Shown here piece after piece: positions 16,789-24,828 of a DNA stretch of 64,000 nt. The notes beneath the pieces are model-generated. The model was not told the origin of the DNA. It ran no database searches and saw only the letters and a program-made list of their open reading frames with translations. Position 1 is the stretch's first letter. Each line of letters opens with the position of its first letter. The position numbers and the translations under genes were made by a program. The stretch comes from AR12 sp036265915 (GTDB taxonomy: Bacteria > Methylomirabilota > Methylomirabilia > Rokubacteriales > CSP1-6): positions 14,152 through 78,151 of the forward strand of contig DATAOC010000145.1 of assembly GCA_036265915.1 (NCBI GenBank). The letters run 5' to 3'.

Positions 16789-17654
16789 CGCTCGTCGCCC
16801 CACCAGGTGAGGATCGACTCGCGGATGACCCACGAAGCCGCGATGCCGGTCCGCCCGGTCGGGTCCCAGGCGTGCGTGACCTCGACGAGGTCGCCGCCGA
16901 TGACCGTGCAGTCGCCGAGCATGCGGACGATCTCGATCAGCTCGGGAACGCGCAGCCCGCCCGGCTCGGGAGAGCCGGTACCGGGCGCCTCGGCCGGGTC
17001 GAGGACGTCGACGTCGATCGTGACGTAGAGCGGGTGCGAGCGAAGCTCGGGCAGGATCGCGCGCATCGCCTCGACCGGGTGGACGGCGAACGCGGGGTAG
17101 AAGTGCGGCCGTCGGCGCGAGTACTCTTCCCGGGCGCCGGTCCGGATGCCCACCTGGAAGACGCGCTCCGCGGGAATCGTGTCCATCACGCGCGCCATGG
17201 CCGAGGCGTAGTTGTAGCGCTCGCCGAGAAACTCCTCGCGCAGGTCGGGATGGGCGTCGAGCTGCAGCACGCGCAGCTCCGGAAACGCCGGGGCGAGGGC
17301 CTCGATGACCGGGACGGTGGCCGTGTGGTCGCCGCCGAGCATGTACGGAATGAGCTCCGGCCGCCACCAGGCGCGGATCTCATCGCGCGCTGCGTCGAGC
17401 TGCTCTCGCGGCGACGCGCCGTCCGGCAGCTCGCAGTCGCCGATATCCGCCAGGCGCAGGTCGTCGAGGTCCCGGTCGAGGAACGGGGAATACGTCTCGA
17501 TGGAGTCGGAGGCGCGACGCAGGTCGAGCGGACCGCTGTCCGCCCCTTTGCGCAGGTTCACGCGGCCCTCGAACGGGATGCCGTAGATGACGATGCGCGC
17601 GTCGGCGAGCGGACGGTCGTAGCAGGCGATGAAGCGCGGCGAGACCGGTCTCAT
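16785..17654 (-). CDS. speB: Agmatinase / ureohydrolase family enzyme
   Basis: 289 residues. Metal ligands of the arginase/agmatinase family are all visible: GGDHT, LDAHPDLREE and DVDVLDPAEAPGTG, followed by SPEPGG and a late GGDLVEV. The enzyme would hydrolyse agmatine to putrescine and urea with a binuclear manganese centre. It sits just downstream of pyruvoyl-dependent arginine decarboxylase and opposite speD-speE. It could instead act on N1-aminopropylagmatine, as in organisms that attach the aminopropyl group before urea removal; sequence alone does not decide. The next gene overlaps by 4 nt. Confidence 0.88.
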   Translation of the reverse strand: MRPVSPRFIACYDRPLADARIVIYGIPFEGRVNLRKGADSGPLDLRRASDSIETYSPFLDRDLDDLRLADIGDCELPDGASPREQLDAARDEIRAWWRPELIPYMLGGDHTATVPVIEALAPAFPELRVLQLDAHPDLREEFLGERYNYASAMARVMDTIPAERVFQVGIRTGAREEYSRRRPHFYPAFAVHPVEAMRAILPELRSHPLYVTIDVDVLDPAEAPGTGSPEPGGLRVPELIEIVRMLGDCTVIGGDLVEVTHAWDPTGRTGIAASWVIRESILTWWGDER

Positions 17655-17676
17655 GCCTGCCCGGCGCGCGACGGCG

Positions 17677-18156
17677 CTAGACGAGGTCCTCGTCCGCCAG
17701 CAGCGTGATCGCAGCCAGCGCGCAGCCGATCTTCACCGTGGTGTGCTCCACGGCGACCACGCGACGCTCCTTGATGAGCTCCCCGCGGACCTGGAATGCC
17801 TCGTCCAGCATCGCGTTGATCTGACGCTCGGCCTCGGCCTTGGACGCCACGCCGTGGAACTCCATGATGACGCCGTTCTTGGCCGGGTCATCGGGCACGG
17901 CGTAGCCGACGGCGGCGGCGATGGTCTCGCCCGGAGTCTCGCTGGTCATCGCGGCGTAGGCAGTCGGGATGATCGCGCCCGGCTTGATCTTGGGCAGATC
18001 GATGACCGGCACGTCGGGCGGCAGGATGCTCGAGACCTTGATGAGGTTGATGTTGCCGATGCCTGCTGCGAGCAGTGCATTGTCGAAGGCATTGAGGGTG
18101 GTGCGACCTTCCGCGTGCCCGGCCGTTGCCGCCGCCATCGTGACCTTCCCCGTCAT
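17677..18156 (-). CDS. pdaD: Pyruvoyl-dependent arginine decarboxylase
   Basis: 159 residues. The self-cleavage region LIKVSSILPPDVP (about residues 38-50) matches the PvlArgDC site, where the chain breaks between two serines to generate a pyruvoyl cofactor on the second. The N-terminal GIGNINLIKVSS and a later GVIMEFHG are family features. The product is agmatine. A strong AGGAGG lies 5 nt before the ATG. The downstream gene is the agmatinase, and across the intergenic region lie speD and speE, so the locus encodes arginine-to-spermidine synthesis. Confidence 0.93.
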   Translation of the reverse strand: MTGKVTMAAATAGHAEGRTTLNAFDNALLAAGIGNINLIKVSSILPPDVPVIDLPKIKPGAIIPTAYAAMTSETPGETIAAAVGYAVPDDPAKNGVIMEFHGVASKAEAERQINAMLDEAFQVRGELIKERRVVAVEHTTVKIGCALAAITLLADEDLV

Positions 18157-18713
18157 TCGCCCCTCCTCGGCACCTTGAAGTTCTCGCCTCCAATCGACAT
18201 CCCGCGCCGCGCGCGCCGGGACAACAAAATCTTTTGACAATTTACCGGCGCGTGCCGGCAATGCAAGTGAAATCGCACTCCGCGACCGCTGATTTGCCGC
18301 GAGAGGCGTCGCAAGACGCGCGGCGCCGGGCGCGCGGCGCGCTCGCCGAGCGCCGCGAAGCGCTCGGCGCGGGCGGCGGAGCGCTCGGCGCGGCCCGCCA
18401 GCGACGTCGGCGCTCGGCGCACGGCGCGCGCCGCATGCCGCGGAGCGTTGCGTCGCCGCGTCGAGGCTGTCGCCGCGCGCGCCGACATCACGCCGCGCGC
18501 CGCCGAGCGAGTCGCGCGCGCGCCGACGCGTCGCGGCCGCGCCGGAAGTGTCGGACGACGCGTTTTTTTCTTGCAATGACCGACAACGGACCCTACAGTC
18601 AATTAGTTTTTGCACGCGGCGGAAAAATATTTTCGTCGCAAAGGCGGACGCGGGACGCGGGCCGCAGGAGAGGTGCGGTAGATGGCCGGATCGGACAAAG
18701 GAGGGTCATCGGA
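18157..18713. other. Divergent intergenic region, CpG-rich low-complexity core
   Basis: About 557 nt separate the minus-strand pdaD from the plus-strand speD. The core (about 18290-18545) is an extreme CpG-rich, alternating G/C stretch with recurring GCGCTCGGCGC units. Open frames on both strands here encode only Arg/Ala/Gly-biased sequence, and I do not call them genes. It is flanked by AT-rich islands: 18222-18245 (with TTTTGACAA), and 18560-18635 (runs of T, then AAAAATATTTTCG). These are the likely promoter regions for the two divergent units. Confidence 0.6.
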
Positions 18714-19109
18714 TTGAACGCCCTGGGACGTCACTTGCTTCTGGAGTTGTTCGATTGCGATCCTGACGCGATCACCAACCTCGAAGCCGTGAAGACGGCC
18801 CTCGTCGAGGCGGCGAAGCGGGCACAAGCCACGATCGTGGACGTCGTGTTCCACGAGTTCAATCCGTTCGGCATCAGCGGCGTGGTCGTGATTGCCGAGT
18901 CCCACCTGTCCATCCACACCTGGCCGGAGTACCGCTACGCCGCCGTTGACATCTTCTCGTGCGGCGACGTGCTCAACCCGGAGGTGGCTGCCAACTATCT
19001 CGTGGAGCAGTTTGCGGCCGAGCGCACCTCGGTCGTCGACGTCCAGCGGGGGATGTTTCTCAACTCGGCGGTGCCGATCGTCAACAAAGCGTCGGTCGCC
19101 GTCAGTTGA
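18714..19109 (+). CDS. speD: S-adenosylmethionine decarboxylase proenzyme
   Basis: 131 residues of the short prokaryotic SpeD class. The cleavage/active-site block IAESHLSIHTWPEYRYA includes the E-S bond at which the proenzyme splits to form the pyruvoyl serine. A catalytic cysteine follows in VDIFSCGD, and the N-terminus LNALGRHLLLELFDCD is conserved. It supplies decarboxylated SAM for spermidine synthase. The start is TTG 18714: GGAGG (18700-18704) stands 9 nt upstream and no ATG fits the family N-terminus. Its TGA overlaps the TTG of speE. Confidence 0.94.
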   Translation: MNALGRHLLLELFDCDPDAITNLEAVKTALVEAAKRAQATIVDVVFHEFNPFGISGVVVIAESHLSIHTWPEYRYAAVDIFSCGDVLNPEVAANYLVEQFAAERTSVVDVQRGMFLNSAVPIVNKASVAVS

Positions 19110-20029
19110 TCAACCAGCAGCACTACAAGTGGTTCTTCGAGCCAACCACGGGCGTCGAAGGCCACATGCACGCGATCCGGCGCACCATCGTGGAGACGCG
19201 CACCAAGTACCAGCACGCCGAGATCATGGATACCTACGCCTACGGCAAGCTGCTGGTGCTCGACGGCCGCATCCAGTCCTCCCAGGCCGAGGACTTCCTC
19301 TATCACGAGGGGCTCGTCCATCCTGGCCTGCTCGCCACCGAGAATCGCCCGGAGTCCGGCCTGGTCATCGGTGGGGGTGAGGGCGCGACGCTCCGCGAGA
19401 TGCTGCGGTATCCGAGCATGCGGCGGGCGGTGATGGTGGACATCGACGGCGAGGTAGTGGACCTCTGCAAGCAGCATCTGCCCGAGATGCACCAGGGTGC
19501 CTTCGAGGATCCCCGCACGGAGGTCCGCACCGAGGACGCCCGGGCTTATCTGGAGAACACGAGCGAGCGGTTCGACTTCATCAGTGTCGACCTCGTCGAG
19601 CCGCTCGAAGCGGGGCCGGCGTGCATGCTGTTCACCAAGGAGTTCTACACGCTCGTCCGGGAGCGTCTCACGCCGGGCGGGGCCATGACACTGCAGGCCG
19701 GGATGACGAAGCTGGGCGAGCTCGACTTCTACACCTGCATCCATCGGACGCTGCGCGAGGTATTCCCGGTGGTTGCCGGCTACCAGATCTTCATGTCGTG
19801 CTTCGGCACGCCCTGGGGGTTCATCACGGCCACCAAGAAGGTCGACCCCCGTACGCAGTCCCCGGCGATCGTCGACAAGATCATCGCCGAGCGGCTGCCG
19901 GGCGCGAGACTGGCGTACTGGGACGGGGTCACCCACCAGCACGTCTACAGCCTGCCGCGACACATCCGCACGGCGATCGACGCGCAGACCCGCGTCGTCA
20001 CCGACGCCAACCCGCTCATCGTCACGTAG
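19106..20029 (+). CDS. speE: Polyamine aminopropyltransferase (spermidine synthase)
   Basis: 307 residues starting at TTG 19106 in a TTGA overlap with speD. Conserved blocks include LLVLDGRIQSSQAEDFLYHE, the SAM-binding GLVIGGGEGATLREML, VDIDGEVVDLCKQHLPEM, and the catalytic-site DFISVDLVEPLEAGPACML. It transfers the aminopropyl group of decarboxylated SAM to putrescine, or possibly to agmatine. YDxxxxDSTDP-type residues of many SpeE proteins are replaced by ISVDLVEPL, as in the thermophile-type branch, so substrate preference should not be assumed. Confidence 0.9.
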   Translation: MINQQHYKWFFEPTTGVEGHMHAIRRTIVETRTKYQHAEIMDTYAYGKLLVLDGRIQSSQAEDFLYHEGLVHPGLLATENRPESGLVIGGGEGATLREMLRYPSMRRAVMVDIDGEVVDLCKQHLPEMHQGAFEDPRTEVRTEDARAYLENTSERFDFISVDLVEPLEAGPACMLFTKEFYTLVRERLTPGGAMTLQAGMTKLGELDFYTCIHRTLREVFPVVAGYQIFMSCFGTPWGFITATKKVDPRTQSPAIVDKIIAERLPGARLAYWDGVTHQHVYSLPRHIRTAIDAQTRVVTDANPLIVT

Positions 20030-20040
20030 GCGTCGCCGAG

Positions 20041-20304
20041 GTGGCCAGCCAGCGCGGGATCGGCGTGATCCTCCTGGTGGTGATCGCGGGGCTCGTCGTC
20101 GGCTCTCTGCTCGGCGAGCTTCTGGGCGACGTCTCGTCCGGCTGGATCCGCGATCTGGTCACCAAGGGGCCGTCGATCGGCCTCACGAGTCCCGCCACGC
20201 TCGATCTACGATTCCTCGCGCTGACCTTCGGCCTCGTGTTCAAGGTGAACGTCGTCGGCGTGCTCGGCATCGTGATCGCGGCCGTCGCGCTGCGTCGTCT
20301 CTGA
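20041..20304 (+). CDS. DUF4321 small membrane protein
   Basis: 87 residues with two membrane helices (GVILLVVIAGLVVGSLLGEL and VNVVGVLGIVIAAVAL) around a central segment GPSIGLTSPATLDLRFLALT. This is the DUF4321 outline, a short protein frequently found before maf in Firmicutes and other phyla. Function unknown. The start is GTG 20041, 11 nt after speE. Its TGA shares bases with the apparent CTG start of maf. Confidence 0.78.
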   Translation: MASQRGIGVILLVVIAGLVVGSLLGELLGDVSSGWIRDLVTKGPSIGLTSPATLDLRFLALTFGLVFKVNVVGVLGIVIAAVALRRL

Positions 20305-20897
20305 GCGCGGCCCCCCAGCTGATCCTGGCCTCGGCGTCGCCGCGGCGCCGCGAGCTGCTCGCGACGCTCGGCGTCGACTTCAGCGTCGAGGCGAGCGCGG
20401 TCGACGAGACGCTCGAGCCGGGCCCGCTGGCCCGCGCCGTCGCGCGGCTGGCGCTGCGGAAGGCGCGCGCGGTGGCGGCGCGACGCCCCGCCAGTCTCGT
20501 CCTCGCCGCCGACACCATCGTCGTCGTCGACGGCGAGGCGCTCGGCAAGCCGGCCGGCCCCGAGGAGGCGGCGCTCATGCTCCGGCGCCTCCGCGGTCGC
20601 CGGCACGAGGTCATGACCGGCGTGGCGGTCGTCGACGCGCCGGGCGGACGCGACGCGTCGGACACGGTCACGAGCCGGGTGACGATGAAGGACTACTCGG
20701 ATGCCCAGATCGCGGCGTATGTCGGCACGGCCGAGCCGCTCGACAAGGCCGGCGCGTACGCGATCCAGGGCGCAGGCGGCGCCCTCGTCGACGCGCTGGA
20801 CGGCTCCTGGAGCAACGTCGTCGGGCTGCCGCTGCACATCACGGCTACGCTGCTGGCGCGCTTCGGTCTCGCCGTCAGCGCGCCGCCGGCTGAATGA
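20301..20897 (+). CDS. maf: Maf-type nucleoside triphosphate pyrophosphatase, probable CTG start
   Basis: 198 residues. It begins LILASASPRRRELL, the defining Maf motif, with later LAADTIVVVDGEALGKP, SRVTMKDYSDAQI and GAYAIQGAGGALVDALDG. Maf proteins hydrolyse non-canonical or modified nucleotides and can affect septation. No ATG, GTG or TTG exists in frame between the preceding stop and the SASPRR motif; the nearest plausible initiator is CTG 20301, overlapping the TGA of the upstream gene. The 3' end overlaps the 3' end of the convergent substrate-binding-protein gene by 23 nt. Confidence 0.88.
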   Translation: MSAAPQLILASASPRRRELLATLGVDFSVEASAVDETLEPGPLARAVARLALRKARAVAARRPASLVLAADTIVVVDGEALGKPAGPEEAALMLRRLRGRRHEVMTGVAVVDAPGGRDASDTVTSRVTMKDYSDAQIAAYVGTAEPLDKAGAYAIQGAGGALVDALDGSWSNVVGLPLHITATLLARFGLAVSAPPAE

Positions 20898-21840
20898 GCG
20901 CCCGGCGGACGGGGTCGATGTGAACCAGGTCCTCCGGGCGCGGCACCCGCGCCGTCACCGGCAGCGGCAGGTGAGCCCGGATCAGCGTGAGCGTCTCGCG
21001 CACCTGCTCGACGCTGACCATGCCCTGCGCCAGGTACATCTCGCGACTCGCGGCCAGGCGCGCGTCGAACGGCTCGGTACCGGCCGTGACGGCCGCCGGC
21101 AGCTTACCGGCCACTCCGTCGCCGCCCTCCGCGATGCGCCGCTCGGCGGCCAGGATCGCGCGCGCGAAGGCCGTCAGATCGCGGTCTCGCGGGCGGCGGT
21201 CGCCGCGGACGAACACCGCGGCGTTGACGGTCGGCACGCCGACCGCTTGGCGCGCGGCCAGCGGCGTTCGCAGATCCACCAGCGGCCACGCGCGACCGTC
21301 GGCGATGAGCCGGGAAGCGGCCGGTTCCTGGACGAGTGCGGCGTGCACGTCGCCCGTCTCGACGGCGTGGATGATGCCGCGCTCGCCGCGGCTGATCATC
21401 CACATCTGGGCGACGCTCAGTCCCGAGCGTGCCAGCAACCAGGCGAACCAGGCCTGCTCCGGAGCGCCGGGCGTGCTGACGCCGATACGCGTGCCCGGCA
21501 GATCGTCGAGCGAGCGGACGATGGTCCTGTGCGCGTCGGCGACGACGAGCACGACCGGTGGCGCCGCGGTGAGACCGAACACCAGCCGCGGCGCCTGACC
21601 GGCGAGGCGCGGGCCGAAGCGCAGCACCGCCTCCAGCGACGTCGCCGCCAGGTCCGCCTGTCCCTGCGTGAGCGCCTCGGCGGCGCCCGGCTCGCCGCGC
21701 GTGGTCTTGAGCGTCACGTCGAGGCCCTCGCGCGCGAAGTAGCCCTCGGCGTGGGCCACCCGCAACGGCAGGTACTCGAGTGACGTCGCCGGGCCGCTCA
21801 CCGCGACCGTCAGCGCCTGGAGCAGGATGACGCCGAGCAT
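20875..21840 (-). CDS. ABC transporter substrate-binding protein (NMT1/THI5-like)
   Basis: 321 residues with an N-terminal signal peptide (MLGVILLQALTVAVSGPATS). The fold blocks of the NMT1/SsuA-like periplasmic binding family are visible: LEYLPLRVAHAEGYFAREGLDV, a GEPGAAEALTQGQADLAATS stretch, and DLPGTRIGVSTPGAPEQAW. Such proteins capture aliphatic sulfonates, taurine, pyrimidine precursors or similar ligands. No permease or ATPase is next to it, so the ligand cannot be inferred. The start overlaps that of the divergent glycosylase gene. Confidence 0.82.
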   Translation of the reverse strand: MLGVILLQALTVAVSGPATSLEYLPLRVAHAEGYFAREGLDVTLKTTRGEPGAAEALTQGQADLAATSLEAVLRFGPRLAGQAPRLVFGLTAAPPVVLVVADAHRTIVRSLDDLPGTRIGVSTPGAPEQAWFAWLLARSGLSVAQMWMISRGERGIIHAVETGDVHAALVQEPAASRLIADGRAWPLVDLRTPLAARQAVGVPTVNAAVFVRGDRRPRDRDLTAFARAILAAERRIAEGGDGVAGKLPAAVTAGTEPFDARLAASREMYLAQGMVSVEQVRETLTLIRAHLPLPVTARVPRPEDLVHIDPVRRALIQPAAR

Positions 21841-22561
21841 GCGCTCAGGCCGTCCGGCGCTGACCGCGCGTCGGCGGATCCCCGGGCCGCCGGACGATCC
21901 GGTGAAGGCGCGCCTGCTGCGCATGTATCGCGACCTCCTGCGTCGGTTCGGCGAGCAGCACTGGTGGCCGGGTCGCTCCGCGTACGAGATCGCCGTCGGC
22001 GCCATCCTCACGCAGCACACCGCGTGGACGAATGCCGCGCGCGCCGTGGCCGCACTCCGCGGCCGGGGGCTGCTGTCGGCCGATCGGCTCGCTGCGCTGT
22101 CGGCGAGCGAGCTCGCGGAGGTCATTCGTGCGGCCGGCACGTACCGGCTGAAGGCGCAACGGCTCCAGACCTTCACCGCCTGGCTTCGCACGCGATTCGG
22201 CGGGCGTTTCGATGGCGTTCGACGGGCGCCGCTCGGTGCGCTGCGGCGCGAGCTGCTCGACGTTCCCGGCCTCGGACCGGAGACGGTCGATGCGATCCTG
22301 CTCTACGCCGCGCACCGACCCGTGTTCGTGGCCGACGCCTATGCGCGGCGCATCCTCGGCCGCCACCGCGTGCTGAGCGCGCGGGCGGACTACGAAACGG
22401 CGCGCGCCTTCGTCGAGGCGCACTTGCCGTCCGATCCGGCGCTCTTCAACGAGCTGCACGCGCTGCTGGTGACGGTCGCGAAGTCGCACTGCCGCACGGT
22501 GCCGCTCTGCGAGACGTGCCCGCTCCGCCGCGACCTCGGCGGCCGACGTCCGGCGTTCTGA
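21827..22561 (+). CDS. Endonuclease III-family DNA glycosylase
   Basis: About 244 residues. HhH-GPD core: EIAVGAILTQHTAWTNAARAV, then the helix-hairpin-helix ELLDVPGLGPETVDAILLYA and the catalytic-Asp region FVADAYARRILGR. At the C-terminus three cysteines are arranged C-x6-C-x2-C (HCRTVPLCETCPL); the fourth cysteine of the usual 4Fe-4S loop (C-x6-C-x2-C-x5-C) is not found. It resembles the endonuclease III-domain / 3-methyladenine glycosylase branch with the ILTQHTAWTN motif. Start choice is uncertain: ATG 21827 or 21839, or GTG 21902 nearer the conserved region. Confidence 0.84.
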   Translation: MTPSMRSGRPALTARRRIPGPPDDPVKARLLRMYRDLLRRFGEQHWWPGRSAYEIAVGAILTQHTAWTNAARAVAALRGRGLLSADRLAALSASELAEVIRAAGTYRLKAQRLQTFTAWLRTRFGGRFDGVRRAPLGALRRELLDVPGLGPETVDAILLYAAHRPVFVADAYARRILGRHRVLSARADYETARAFVEAHLPSDPALFNELHALLVTVAKSHCRTVPLCETCPLRRDLGGRRPAF

Positions 22562-22563
22562 GC

Positions 22564-23667
22564 TCACCGGGCGGCATCCAGCAGGACGGTGACGAGCCGC
22601 TCGGCGGCGTCGGGAACGGCCAGCGTCCGGGCCCGCTCGCCCATCTCCTTGAGCCGCCCGGGGTCGGCGAGCAGCGCGCGGATCCGCTCGAGCAGCAGCT
22701 CCGGTGTCATGCCGGCCTGCGGCAGGATCGCGCAGCCCTGCACCCGGCCGACGAGGCGGGCGTTCGCGGTCTGCTCGTCCCCGCGTGTGCCGGGCAGCGG
22801 AATGTAGAGGGCGGGGATCCCGAGCTGACAGCACTCGTTCACCGTACCGGCGCCCGCACGCGCCACGACGAGCGTCGCCGCCGCGTAGATGCCGGCCAGC
22901 TCGTCGCCGACCCATGGCAGCAGCGTGTAGCGCCGGGCGAGCGCGTGCGGCAGCGCGGCTCGCCGCGCCGTCAGCCACGCGCGATCGCCGGTCGCCGCAT
23001 TGTCGCCGCACTGGTGGATCACCTGCGCGTGTGTCAGCAGCGGCTCGAGGATCTCGCCGACCGCGCGATTGATCGCGTGCGCGCCCTGGGCGCCGCCGGT
23101 CACGTAGACCAGCGGAAGCGCGGGGTCCAGCTGGAACCGCGTGACGGCGTCCTGCCGCGTCCCGCGTCGCAGCTCCGGGCGGAGGGGATTGCCGGTGAGG
23201 GCGACATCGGCGCCGCCGAACAGTCGCGCGGAGTCCGCGAAGGTCACCACGACGCGGGTCGCCAGACGTGCGGCGATGCGGTTCGCGAGCCCGGGCACGG
23301 CGGTCTGCTCGTGGACGACCAGCGGAATGCCGGTGAGGCGCGCGGCGATGGCGACGGGAAGCGCGACGAAGCCGCCGGTGGCGAAGACGGCGCGCGGCGC
23401 GAGCTGCCGGAGCAGCCGCCGCGCGGTGACGACGCCGGCGGGCGCGTTGATCGCGAGGTCCGGCACGTTGCGCCAGGCCCACGCGCGCCGCAGCTTGCCC
23501 GTCGGAATCGCGTGAAAGGGGATACCGGCCTCGGGCGCGCGCCGGGCCTCGAGTCCGCCGTGGCTGCCGATCCACACGCACGCAATCCCGCGATCGCGCA
23601 GGAGCGCGGCGACGGCGAGGCCGGGGGACGTGTGGCCCCCCGTGCCCCCGCCCGCGATGGCGATCAT
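22564..23667 (-). CDS. murG: UDP-GlcNAc--lipid II precursor N-acetylglucosaminyltransferase
   Basis: 367 residues. N-terminal glycine-rich IAGGGTGGHTSPGLAVA, ATGGFVALPVAIAA, and HEQTAVPGLANR; C-terminal ARAGAGTVNECCQLGIPAL and the nucleotide-sugar loop GDEQTANARLV. MurG adds GlcNAc to lipid I on the cytoplasmic face of the membrane to make lipid II. The ATG overlaps the ddl stop (ATGA), placing murG second in a ddl-murG operon rather than in the usual mur cluster. Length and motifs are normal. Confidence 0.93.
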   Translation of the reverse strand: MIAIAGGGTGGHTSPGLAVAALLRDRGIACVWIGSHGGLEARRAPEAGIPFHAIPTGKLRRAWAWRNVPDLAINAPAGVVTARRLLRQLAPRAVFATGGFVALPVAIAARLTGIPLVVHEQTAVPGLANRIAARLATRVVVTFADSARLFGGADVALTGNPLRPELRRGTRQDAVTRFQLDPALPLVYVTGGAQGAHAINRAVGEILEPLLTHAQVIHQCGDNAATGDRAWLTARRAALPHALARRYTLLPWVGDELAGIYAAATLVVARAGAGTVNECCQLGIPALYIPLPGTRGDEQTANARLVGRVQGCAILPQAGMTPELLLERIRALLADPGRLKEMGERARTLAVPDAAERLVTVLLDAAR

Positions 23668-24803
23668 CTCGAGCGCAGGTCCCGGTGGCGCTCGAGCGCC
23701 AGACCGACCAGCCGCTCCACGAGCTCCTCGTAGGCGAGCCCGGACGCCTCCCAGAGTCGCGCGTAAGCGCTGGTGGCTGTGAAGCCGGGGATCGTGTTGA
23801 TCTCGTTCAGGATGACGCGGTCGCCCTCGATGAAGAAGTCCACGCGCGCCATCCCGGCGCAGTCGATGGCCCGGAATGCCGCGATCGCCAGCTCGCGGAC
23901 GCGCGCGGTGAGCTCGGGCCCGATCGGCGCCGGCACCGTGATGCGGGCCTGGCCCTCGGCGTACTTGGTGGCGTAGTCGTACCAGTCGGCGTCGTACACG
24001 ATCTCCCCGGGCAGCGAGGCCTGAGGCGCGTCGTTGCCGAGGACGCTGACTTCCACCTCGCGCGGGTGGCGCACGGCGCGCTCGACGACGATCTTCCGGT
24101 CGTGCCGGGCGGCCTCGTCGACCGCGGCCGGGAGCTCCGCGGCGGTCCGGACCTTGCTGATACCCACGCTGGAGCCGAGGTTCGACGGCTTCACGAAGCA
24201 GGGGAAGCCGGTGACGTCCGCGATACGGCGGGCGACGACGCCGGGCGCGGCCCGCCACTCGTGACGCAGCACGACGGTGTAGTCCACCAGGGGTAGGCCG
24301 TGGGCCTGGAAGACGGCCTTCATGGTGGCCTTGTCCATCCCGACCGCGGACGCCAGCACGCCGGCACCGACGTACGGGACATCGGCCAGCTCGAGCAGTC
24401 CCTGGATGGTGCCATCCTCACCGTAGGGGCCGTGCAGCATGAGGACCACGACGTCGAGACCGGCACGCAGCTCGACAGGCATGCCTCCGGGCGGCTCGGT
24501 GCGGACGAGCGCCGTCGATGCGCTGCCGACGTCAACCGCTTCCGCGCGGTCGGCGAGTGCTTTCTTGACCGCACCGGTGGCGTCGTCGCTGGGCAGCGCC
24601 ACGCGCGCCTGCTCCGCCAGCGCGCGCAGCGGATCGCCACCGACCACCCAGTGGCCGTCGCGGGCAATGCCGATCGGGACCACGGCGTGGCCGCGACGCT
24701 CCAACGCCGCGATGACCGACGCGGCGGAGGCGAGGGAGACTTCATGCTCCCCCGACCGCCCGCCGAAGATCACCCCCACGCGCAGCGGGGACATGCCCCG
24801 CAT
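23664..24803 (-). CDS. ddl: D-alanine--D-alanine ligase
   Basis: 379 residues, ATP-grasp fold. VGVIFGGRSGEHEVSL is at the N-terminus; MLHGPYGEDGTIQGLLE, PYVGAGVLASAVGMDKATMK, CFVKPSNLGSSVGISKV and the metal-site ILNEINTIPGFT follow. It makes the D-Ala-D-Ala dipeptide for peptidoglycan. Length and the insertion after the first domain resemble DdlA-type enzymes. The start is ATG 24803; ATG 24794 is an alternative. It is the first gene of a two-gene operon with murG. Confidence 0.94.
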   Translation of the reverse strand: MRGMSPLRVGVIFGGRSGEHEVSLASAASVIAALERRGHAVVPIGIARDGHWVVGGDPLRALAEQARVALPSDDATGAVKKALADRAEAVDVGSASTALVRTEPPGGMPVELRAGLDVVVLMLHGPYGEDGTIQGLLELADVPYVGAGVLASAVGMDKATMKAVFQAHGLPLVDYTVVLRHEWRAAPGVVARRIADVTGFPCFVKPSNLGSSVGISKVRTAAELPAAVDEAARHDRKIVVERAVRHPREVEVSVLGNDAPQASLPGEIVYDADWYDYATKYAEGQARITVPAPIGPELTARVRELAIAAFRAIDCAGMARVDFFIEGDRVILNEINTIPGFTATSAYARLWEASGLAYEELVERLVGLALERHRDLRSR

Positions 24804-24828
24804 TTTAACAGGCGAGGGCGGTCGGCCC

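Noticed and set aside
18234..18602. Arg/Ala-rich open frames on both strands ahead of speD
   Set aside because: Low complexity only, no ribosome-binding site, and both strands equally open; treated as CpG-rich intergenic DNA.
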